DNA of 12,330 bases from PWQG01 sp051747985 (lineage in GTDB: Bacteria; Pseudomonadota; Gammaproteobacteria; Pseudomonadales; Pseudohongiellaceae): contig JBNJGU010000071.1 of the NCBI GenBank assembly GCA_051747985.1, positions 1 through 12,330 on the forward strand, given 5' to 3'. Below are positions 1 through 5,982 of this stretch, piece after piece (within the stretch, counting starts at the first letter, position 1; each line of letters begins with the position of its first letter). The notes beneath the pieces were generated by a model, which worked only from the letters and a program-made list of their open reading frames with translations, was not told where the DNA came from and did not search any database. The position numbers and the translations under genes were made by a program.

Positions 1-171
1 CAGTAGAGCAATGTTTACCAGTGGGAAAAGTATCAGGAGTCCCAGAATTCCCGGATAACCTGTGCGCTGACAGATACGCCAGGCCGGGACGACGGCCACG
101 ATGGCGATCACCAGCATCCACAGCCAGTGTCCCGCCCACATTGTGTTTCCAAAGGTACCCGTTCCCATCAT
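1..171 (-). CDS. Small hydrophobic membrane protein, C-terminus off window
   Basis: The reading frame is open from an ATG at 171 to the window edge, giving the first 57 residues of a longer protein. A GGAGG ribosome-binding site (complement of 180-184) lies 8 bases before the ATG and fixes this start; a second ATG follows immediately, so either methionine could be used. Two hydrophobic stretches are visible, about residues 12-30 and 41-57, joined by a short basic loop containing WRICQRTGYPG. The pattern of a Trp-rich first helix, a WRIC-R-GY loop and a second helix ending LVNIALL resembles small uncharacterised inner-membrane proteins that I recall from proteobacterial genomes, but I cannot name a family or function. 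It lies 29 bases after the permease stop on the same strand and is probably the last or a late gene of that transcript. The C-terminus and total length are unknown. Confidence 0.72.
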   Translation of the reverse strand, partial: MMGTGTFGNTMWAGHWLWMLVIAIVAVVPAWRICQRTGYPGILGLLILFPLVNIALL

Positions 172-179
172 GGTGTAGC

Positions 180-184
180 CCTCC
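180..184 (-). promoter_or_regulatory. Ribosome-binding site of the small membrane protein
   Basis: The minus strand reads GGAGG 8 bases upstream of the ATG at 171. It is the strongest Shine-Dalgarno match near that frame and supports 171 over the internal ATG at 141. Confidence 0.65.
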
Positions 185-200
185 GTTTCAGTGTCAGGTT

Positions 201-1550
201 TCAGTGGTGGTGTGAATGGGGTCCGTCATTACCGGCCTGTCTTGCTGCTGCGGATTTCTTCAGGAAAATCAGCTCGGCAATGGCAATCACCATCATCGTG
301 ACTACCGCGACACCGATCACAAAGGGGTCCGAATTCAGCTTGACCCAGACAAAACCTCCCAGCGCGAGCAGGTCGAGAATGATGGCCATTGAGGGTATCC
401 AAATCGTGGCCTTGATGTCTTCGCGCAGGTAACGCAGCACACCCCAATGAATGGCGATGTCCATGATCAGGTAGAACACGATGCCCAGCGCCGCGATTCG
501 TGACAGGTCGAAGAAGGCGGTCAGTATCAGGCCCAGCACCACGGTATAGACCAGTGTGTGCTTCTGGATGCTGCCTGGCATGCCGAAATGACTGTGAGGC
601 ACCAGTTTCATTTCCGTGAGCATGGCCAGCATGCGGGAAACGGCAAAGATGCTCGCCAGAATGCCGCCGGCGGTCGCCATCATGGCAATGGCCACCGTGA
701 ACCAGACGCCGTAATCACCGAGTGCCGGGCGTGCGGCCGCGGCGAGGGAATAGTTGCGGGTCTCGATGATTTCCGCCAGAGACAGATTGCCTGCGACAGC
801 AAATCCCACCAGCGTATAGATCACCACACAGAGCGCGATGGAAATGATGATGGCCCGGCCCACGTTACGGTGCGGGTTCTGTATTTCGGAGCCGCTGTTG
901 GTGATGGTCGTGAACCCTTTGAACGCCAGTATGCCGAGGGCTGTCGCGCCCAGGAAGTTGCCGATGGTTCCCGCCTCTCCGGGACTGGAAAAGTCGACCG
1001 ATATGCTGTCGGCGATCCAGACACCCACAAATCCGAAAATCAGTATGCCCCCGATTTTCAGAACTCCGATGAAGGAGGCCACGCCCTGGACCAGACGGTT
1101 GCCGGACAGGTTGACCAGGAAGGCCGCCAGAATCAGTGAAACCCCGAGAATGCCTACCATGCGGCCGCTTTCGTCGCCGCCGAACAGCTGCATGGTGTAG
1201 GACCCGAATGTACGGGCCAGAAAGCTCTGCGCTATCACCATGGAAAAGTACATCAGCAGCGCATTGAAGGCGGTTGGCAGGCGGTCTCCGTAGGCCTTGT
1301 GCAGGTACATGCCGATACCACCGGCGGATGGCCAGGCATTGGAGATCTTGATGTACGAGTACGCACTGAAAGCGACGACCACGGCTGCCGTCAGGAATGC
1401 CAGCGGAAACAACACGCCCGTCATCTGCGCCATCTGCCCGGTCAGCGCAAAGATACCGGCGCCGATCATCACTCCGGTGCCCAGCATCACGGTCCCCGGC
1501 AGGGTCAGGCTGCCTTCCTGGTAGTGTGTTGTTCTGTCTTCTTCAGCCAT
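201..1550 (-). CDS. APC-superfamily amino acid permease
   Basis: This is a 449-residue polytopic inner-membrane transporter of the amino acid-polyamine-organocation (APC) superfamily, expected to move an amino acid or related amine by proton symport or exchange; the substrate cannot be read from sequence. About twelve hydrophobic helices are visible (roughly 20-40, 46-66, 94-115, 131-150, 155-180, 200-218, 233-255, 280-306, 332-349, 352-372, 384-404, 410-430). Helix 1 carries the family's glycine-rich break, MIGAGIFALTG (28-38), and helix 6 is followed by the typical SEIQNPHRNVGRA segment (221-233). Length is normal for the family. The ATG at 1550 has a GAGGA site only 3 bases upstream. The C-terminus is cytoplasmic by the positive-inside pattern and ends in a short His-rich tail, PHSHHH. 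The gene begins 42 bases after the copper ATPase stop, suggesting co-transcription, although a role in metal homeostasis is not shown. Confidence 0.88.
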   Translation of the reverse strand: MAEEDRTTHYQEGSLTLPGTVMLGTGVMIGAGIFALTGQMAQMTGVLFPLAFLTAAVVVAFSAYSYIKISNAWPSAGGIGMYLHKAYGDRLPTAFNALLMYFSMVIAQSFLARTFGSYTMQLFGGDESGRMVGILGVSLILAAFLVNLSGNRLVQGVASFIGVLKIGGILIFGFVGVWIADSISVDFSSPGEAGTIGNFLGATALGILAFKGFTTITNSGSEIQNPHRNVGRAIIISIALCVVIYTLVGFAVAGNLSLAEIIETRNYSLAAAARPALGDYGVWFTVAIAMMATAGGILASIFAVSRMLAMLTEMKLVPHSHFGMPGSIQKHTLVYTVVLGLILTAFFDLSRIAALGIVFYLIMDIAIHWGVLRYLREDIKATIWIPSMAIILDLLALGGFVWVKLNSDPFVIGVAVVTMMVIAIAELIFLKKSAAARQAGNDGPHSHHH

Positions 1551-1592
1551 AAATCCTCATTCCATTGCGTGGTCTGCCCGGGCCATCGATCG

Positions 1593-3938
1593 TCATTTTT
1601 TATCCAACGCAATCACCCGTAGCCGCAGCGCGTTGGCAATGACACTGACCGAAGACAGTGACATGGCCGCCGCCGCAAAAATCGGTGACAGCAGTATGCC
1701 CGCCACCGGATACAGCACACCGGCCGCGACGGGCACCCCGGCGGAATTGTAGACAAAGGCGAAGAACAGGTTCTGCCGGATGTTGCGCATGGTCGTCAGC
1801 GACAGGCGGCGGGCTTCGACGATGCCCATCAGGTCGCCCCGTAGCAGCGTGATGCCGGCGCTTTCGATGGCCACATCGGTGCCGGTTCCCATCGCCACCC
1901 CGACATCCGCCGTTGCCAGCGCGGGGGCATCGTTGACGCCATCGCCGGCCATCGCCACCACACGGCCTTCGTCTTTCAGGCGCTGGACAATCCTGCCTTT
2001 GTCTTCCGGCAGGATCTCCGCCTCGACCTCATCGATGTGCAGCCGGCGGGCAACCGCCTCGGCCGATGTGCGGTTGTCGCCGGTCAGCATCACCACCCGT
2101 ATGCCGTCTTTCTGCAGGGCGGAAATGGCCGCTTCCGTGGTCTCCTTGACCGGATCGGCGATGGCCAGCAGGCCACAGATCGTTCCATCGACTGCCGCGA
2201 AAATGACGGTGGCTCCGTCCTCGCGCAGCTGTTCCGCCTTCTGGTCGAAGTCAGCGGTGTCAACGCTTTCGGACTCCATCAGCAGGCGATTGCCGATCAA
2301 CACCTGCCTGCCGTCAATGGTACCGGTCACCCCTTTGCCGTTCGGGGAGTCGAACCCCTCCGCGTCCGGCAGCGTCAGGTCCATGGTGCCGGCTTTCTCG
2401 AGAATGGCGTGCGCCAGGGGGTGTTCGCTGCCTTTCTCCAGTCCGCCGGCGAAGCGCATCAGCTCTTCCTCGGTGAACCCCTCGGCCGGCACCAGTCCGG
2501 TCACCCGCGGCTTGCCCTCCGTCAGTGTGCCGGTCTTGTCCACCACCACGGTGTCCACTTTCTCCATGCGCTCCAGGGCTTCCGCGTCCCGGATCAGTAC
2601 ACCGCTCTGGGCGCCGCGTCCCACGCCGACCATGATGGACATGGGCGTCGCCAGACCCAGGGCACAGGGGCAGGCGATGATCAGTACACTGACCGCGGCG
2701 ATCAGACCGAACGCCATCGGGGGCTGTGGCCCGACCAGGGACCAGACAATGAAGGCGATGACCGCGATGAGGATGACCGCCGGCACGAACCAGCCCGCCA
2801 CCTTGTCCGCCAGGCCCTGAATGGGAGCGCGGCTGCGCTGCGCACTGGCCACCATCTGCACGATCTGCGACAGCATGGTGTCCCGGCCGACCTTGTCGGC
2901 TCTCATGATGAGGCTGCCCTGCTGGTTGATGCTGCCGCCGATCACCGGGTCGCCGGCGTCCTTGCTGACCGCCAGCGGCTCGCCGGTGACCATCGATTCA
3001 TCGACGTTCGATCGCCCTTCCAGCACCTCGCCATCCAGCGGCACTTTGTCGCCAGGACGCACTCTCAGGCGGTCGCCAACGCTGACCTCGTCCAGCGATA
3101 CATCGGCCTCGCCACCTTCGTCATCCAGCTTTCTGGCGGTGGCGGGCGCCAGGTCCAGCAGCGCCTTGATCGCCCCGGAGGTTTTCTCCCGCGCGCGCAG
3201 CTCCAACACCTGGCCCAGCAGAACAAGCACCACGATGACCGCCGCCGCTTCGAAGTACACGGCGACGGACCCGTCCTGCTGCCGGAAGGCGTCCGGGAAG
3301 ACCTGTGGTGCGAGGGTCGCCACCAGACTGTAGATCAGTGCCACGCCGGTGCCGATGGAGATCAGTGTGAACATGTTCAGGTTGCGGCTCAGGACGGACT
3401 TCCAGCCCCTGACGAAAAAGGGCCAGCCACACCAGGCCACAACAGGTGTGGCCAGCACGAGTTGAATCCAGTTGGAGGTCTGCGGCGCCACGACATGGTC
3501 GAGCCCGACAAGGTGTCCACCCATCTCCAGTACCAGTACCGGTAAGGCCAGCACCAGGCCGATCCAGAACCGGCGGGTCATGTCACTGAGTTCTTCGGAA
3601 GGGCCGTCGTCCAGGCTTACCTGCTCCGGTTCCAGCGCCATGCCGCAGATGGGGCAGTCGCCCGGACCCTGCTGGCGGATCTCCGGATGCATCGGGCAGG
3701 TGTACATGGCGTCCGGTGCGACCGGCGCCTCCTGCCGCTCTTCTCCGCCGAGGTACTGTTCCGGATTTCCCTCGAACCGGGATTGGCAGCGTGCCGAGCA
3801 GAAGTACCAGGTTTTCCCCTCATGCCGGCTGCGGTGCTTCGCCGTATGCGGGTCTACCGACATGCCGCAGACCGGGTCCTTCACCGCGTGCTCATCGTGT
3901 GGCTCGTCTGTGTGATGTGCGTGTTGGTCTTCAGCCAT
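1593..3938 (-). CDS. copA: Copper-exporting P1B-1-type ATPase with YHS and HMBD domains
   Basis: ATP-driven pump that removes Cu(I), possibly also Ag(I), from the cytoplasm across the inner membrane. Numbering is from the start chosen here (781 residues). After a His/Asp-rich leader come a YHS domain (about 20-63; DPVCGM, then Cys47 and Cys51) and a heavy-metal-binding domain (about 79-104; YTCPMHPE and GDCPICGM). Hydrophobic helices begin near 123. The pump core has the TGE actuator loop at 318-320, the CPC metal site at 423-425, DKTGT with phosphorylated Asp467, SEHP at 504-507, and GDGVND at 665-670. YN (730-731) and MSLSS (759-763) in the last two helices are the signature of the Cu(I) subgroup. 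No HMA domain with a CxxC motif is present. The start at 3938 has GGGAGA 8 bases upstream. The frame stays open to 4196 with another ATG at 4052, so a longer N-terminus is possible. It lies downstream of the EAL gene and just before the permease. Confidence 0.93.
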   Translation of the reverse strand: MAEDQHAHHTDEPHDEHAVKDPVCGMSVDPHTAKHRSRHEGKTWYFCSARCQSRFEGNPEQYLGGEERQEAPVAPDAMYTCPMHPEIRQQGPGDCPICGMALEPEQVSLDDGPSEELSDMTRRFWIGLVLALPVLVLEMGGHLVGLDHVVAPQTSNWIQLVLATPVVAWCGWPFFVRGWKSVLSRNLNMFTLISIGTGVALIYSLVATLAPQVFPDAFRQQDGSVAVYFEAAAVIVVLVLLGQVLELRAREKTSGAIKALLDLAPATARKLDDEGGEADVSLDEVSVGDRLRVRPGDKVPLDGEVLEGRSNVDESMVTGEPLAVSKDAGDPVIGGSINQQGSLIMRADKVGRDTMLSQIVQMVASAQRSRAPIQGLADKVAGWFVPAVILIAVIAFIVWSLVGPQPPMAFGLIAAVSVLIIACPCALGLATPMSIMVGVGRGAQSGVLIRDAEALERMEKVDTVVVDKTGTLTEGKPRVTGLVPAEGFTEEELMRFAGGLEKGSEHPLAHAILEKAGTMDLTLPDAEGFDSPNGKGVTGTIDGRQVLIGNRLLMESESVDTADFDQKAEQLREDGATVIFAAVDGTICGLLAIADPVKETTEAAISALQKDGIRVVMLTGDNRTSAEAVARRLHIDEVEAEILPEDKGRIVQRLKDEGRVVAMAGDGVNDAPALATADVGVAMGTGTDVAIESAGITLLRGDLMGIVEARRLSLTTMRNIRQNLFFAFVYNSAGVPVAAGVLYPVAGILLSPIFAAAAMSLSSVSVIANALRLRVIALDKK

Positions 3939-3946
3939 CGCGTCTG

Positions 3947-3952
3947 TCTCCC
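3947..3952 (-). promoter_or_regulatory. Ribosome-binding site favouring the 3938 start of copA
   Basis: The minus strand reads GGGAGA 8 bases before the ATG at 3938. The alternative ATG at 4052 is preceded only by the weak purine run GGATTGGAA, so this site decides the start chosen for the ATPase. Third-position GC in 3939-4052 is intermediate (24 of the 37 codons end in G or C by my count), so the sequence does not fully exclude the longer form. Confidence 0.5.
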
Positions 3953-4059
3953 GAGCATCATTGGATCCGCAGTGGCGAGCGTGCTTTTCCGCATTCGTCG
4001 CTGCGGCTGCCACTGTGCTTCCATCCTCGTTGATCGTGATGGAGTTGTCCATTTCCAAT

Positions 4060-4104
4060 CCGCAACGGATGCCCCGGAGGGCGATGTACCGCATACCGTT
4101 GCGG
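4060..4104. repeat. Strong inverted repeat between the EAL gene and copA
   Basis: On the plus strand the left arm CCGCAACGGATGC (4060-4072) pairs with the right arm GCATACCGTTGCGG (4091-4104): 13 base pairs interrupted by one bulged base, with an 18-base loop. It starts 37 bases past the EAL stop and ends 8 bases before the alternative copA ATG at 4052. There is no T-tract on the minus-strand 3' side (it continues ATTGGAA), so it is not a canonical intrinsic terminator. It could be an RNA hairpin in the EAL-copA transcript, a 3'-end processing or attenuation element, or a two-half-site operator with arm centres about three helical turns apart. It does not match the CueR operator pattern that I know. 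Confidence 0.7.
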
Positions 4105-4140
4105 TGGCAGGGTTTCGGGGAGATGGAACGAAGTCTCAAG

Positions 4141-5811
4141 TCAGTGGCTGCAGCGCGGCTCCGCCACAGCAAGGGGTATGTGTATGTCTTCGACAAGCCG
4201 ATCCTTCAGTGCGGAGAGTGTCATCGGCCGGGACAGGTGAAAGCCCTGCAACTGGTCGACATCCAGCTGCCGTAACTGTCGGACCTGCTCTTCCGTCTCC
4301 ACGCCCTCGGCAATGACCGAAAAACCGAACACACGGGCAATCTCCGTGATGGGGCGGATCAGCGGCGGCTGGTCGTTGCAGAGTTGTTCGACCAGTACCC
4401 GGTCGATCTTCAGCACCTGCACAGGCAGGCGGTGCAGGTAATTCAGTGACGAGTAGCCGCTGCCGAAGTCATCGATGGCCAGCCGGATGCCCTGGTCGGT
4501 CAGTTCCCGCAGCACGGCGAGACTGACATGCTCGGACTGCATCATCGCGGTTTCCGTGATTTCCAGTACCAGGGAGTTGTGGTCAATGCCGTGTTTCCGG
4601 GTGGCCGCCAGTACCTTCTCCACGAAGCCGGGTTCGACCAGTTGCAGGGGGGATACATTGATGTTGAGTACCTGGCCGGGCTGCAAGAGACCCTGTCGCC
4701 GGCATTCATTGAAATCATGCAGTGCCTGTTGCAGCACGAATTCGCCCAGCCGATTGATGATGCCGGCGCGCTCGGCCATCGGGATGAATACGCCCGGGGA
4801 TATCACGCCCCGTTCGGGGTGCGTCCACCGTACCAGCGTCTCGACGCCCGCGATGGCCCCGGTTCTGGCATTATGGATGGGCTGATAGGCAAGATCCAGG
4901 TCGCCGTTTGCGACGGCGGTATTGAGATCATTGAGTATGGCGAGGCGCTCGTGAGCGGACTCCTGCATTTCCCGTGAGAAACGGCAGAATCCGGAGGATC
5001 CGGATTGCTTGGCTTGGTTCAGTGCCAGGTCGGCCATCCGGGTCAGTTCCGCCTCTCCGTCCTGCACGGCCACGCCGATGCCAGCAGTCAGAGTATTGAG
5101 TGTGAAGCCATGGGCCTGAATCGGTATCCGCAGTGCGTTACGGATCTCCGTGATCAGCGATTCAATGCCGGTGTCCCCGCCTTCCTGACGGTACAGGGCA
5201 AACTTGTCCCCGGCCCAGTGCGCCACGGTGAAGTCCTCGCCCGACCGTTCGACCAGACGCTGTGCCACCTCCCGGAGCACATGGTCGCCGACTGCGTGGC
5301 CCAGACTGTAATTGATGGTGTCGAAGTCATCCAGATCGACAAAGATCAGACAGCTCTGTTGTCCGCGAGGTAGACGCGCATTGTCAACCAGCTCCTGCAT
5401 GCGAAGCCGGCTGGGCAGGCCGGTAAGAGAGCTGGTGAAGGCTGCCCGTTCCAGCCTCCTGGCCGCACGGCCGGCCCAGCCAGCCAGTGTGGCGATTAGC
5501 ACATTGGTCAGGGCCACGGCGAGGGCCAGTGACAGGGCGGTCTCCCAGGACGCCGGAGTGCCATAGCCGGCGCCGAACAGGCGTTCCCCGGTAATGATCA
5601 GCAGAAAGCTTGATGTGATGGCGATTACAGCGCCCTGCCAGTGATACAGATAGGCGATCTGTGCCACCGCCGCCACGTGCAGCCACCAGAGCAGATGCGA
5701 TGTCACTCCGGTATGGGGGATCAATAGTGGATGCAGCGCCGGCGTGGCCAGCAACAATATCATTCCGAACAGAACCAGTGGTCCGTACGCCTGTTTGACT
5801 CGAGCTGTCAT
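4141..5811 (-). CDS. Membrane c-di-GMP phosphodiesterase: degenerate GGDEF plus EAL
   Basis: Predicted inner-membrane enzyme that hydrolyses the second messenger c-di-GMP. Numbering is from the ATG at 5811 (556 residues). Four hydrophobic helices occupy about residues 8-112 and form a sensor-like region with no domain I can name. A GGDEF-family domain follows (about 120-282) but its signature is AGDKF (200-204): the first Gly and the catalytic Glu are replaced, and no clear RxxD inhibitory site precedes it, so cyclase activity is unlikely. The EAL domain (about 290-545) keeps its key residues: ETLVRW at 324-329 in place of EALxRW, NVSP with Asn385, LEITE with Glu417, DDFGSGYSSL with Asp447-Asp448, LKIDR with Lys468, EGVET with Glu502, and Gln522. 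Start choice: 5811 has AGGG and AGAAGG upstream, whereas the in-frame ATG at 5835 and TTG at 5838 have no Shine-Dalgarno match. It is divergent from tkt and upstream of copA. Confidence 0.9.
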   Translation of the reverse strand: MTARVKQAYGPLVLFGMILLLATPALHPLLIPHTGVTSHLLWWLHVAAVAQIAYLYHWQGAVIAITSSFLLIITGERLFGAGYGTPASWETALSLALAVALTNVLIATLAGWAGRAARRLERAAFTSSLTGLPSRLRMQELVDNARLPRGQQSCLIFVDLDDFDTINYSLGHAVGDHVLREVAQRLVERSGEDFTVAHWAGDKFALYRQEGGDTGIESLITEIRNALRIPIQAHGFTLNTLTAGIGVAVQDGEAELTRMADLALNQAKQSGSSGFCRFSREMQESAHERLAILNDLNTAVANGDLDLAYQPIHNARTGAIAGVETLVRWTHPERGVISPGVFIPMAERAGIINRLGEFVLQQALHDFNECRRQGLLQPGQVLNINVSPLQLVEPGFVEKVLAATRKHGIDHNSLVLEITETAMMQSEHVSLAVLRELTDQGIRLAIDDFGSGYSSLNYLHRLPVQVLKIDRVLVEQLCNDQPPLIRPITEIARVFGFSVIAEGVETEEQVRQLRQLDVDQLQGFHLSRPMTLSALKDRLVEDIHIPLAVAEPRCSH

Positions 5812-5895
5812 GCCTTCTGCCCTGTTCTTGCCCATCAAGGTGGTACGCCATTACAGGATGCACCGCGAGGCCAGCTGTTACGGAATTCTGGTCTG

Positions 5896-5950
5896 TCTGG
5901 AAAATCGTCTGGAAAACCACTGCAATTTGCGGGAAAATACGCGTTTTCGC
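5896..5950. repeat. Repeated GGAAAA boxes and imperfect dyad upstream of tkt
   Basis: TCTGGAAAA occurs twice as a direct repeat, at 5896-5904 and 5908-5916 (12-base period). A third GGAAAA lies at 5932-5937, 21 bases after the second. The third copy is the left half of an imperfect dyad, GCGGGAAAA (5929-5937) facing TTTTCGC (5944-5950). The cluster sits in the only intergenic region between the divergent blocks, so it is placed to bind a regulator of tkt, of the EAL gene, or of both. The regulator is unknown. The boxes are short and AT-rich stretches recur by chance, so the function is inferred from position only. Confidence 0.4.
5910..5938 (+). promoter_or_regulatory. Weak sigma-70-like promoter candidate for the tkt operon
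   Basis: TGGAAA (5910-5915, four of six consensus bases) and GAAAAT (5933-5938, four of six) are separated by 17 bases, with tkt starting 45 bases further on. The match is poor and the elements overlap the GGAAAA repeats, so it is only a candidate. No convincing promoter was seen for the divergent EAL gene; a TGTAAT hexamer near 5850 on the minus strand lacks a good partner. Confidence 0.22.
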
Positions 5951-5982
5951 CAATCCCCTCCCCTGACAGGAGTTCCAATCGT

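Noticed and set aside
1576..1583. GCCCGGGC palindrome between copA and the permease as a terminator or operator
   Set aside because: Eight bases of GC-rich palindrome are expected by chance at this composition, with no loop and no T-tract on the minus-strand 3' side.
2037..3545. Open frame of 502 codons on the plus strand antisense to the copper ATPase
   Set aside because: It lies wholly opposite a pump gene with all catalytic motifs. The translation is rich in Arg, His, Gln and Gly with no recognisable domain, as expected of a mirror frame in GC-rich coding DNA.
4053..4140. CueR-type operator upstream of the copper ATPase
   Set aside because: I looked for the MerR-family arrangement of a dyad inside a 19-20 base spacer with ACCTTCC-like half-sites and did not find it; the inverted repeat present has a different sequence and geometry.
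4053..4196. Further upstream extension of the ATPase to an initiation codon at 4196
   Set aside because: It would overlap the end of the EAL gene by 56 bases and read through the inverted repeat. The added residues (many Arg, Pro, Leu) look like translated noncoding DNA.
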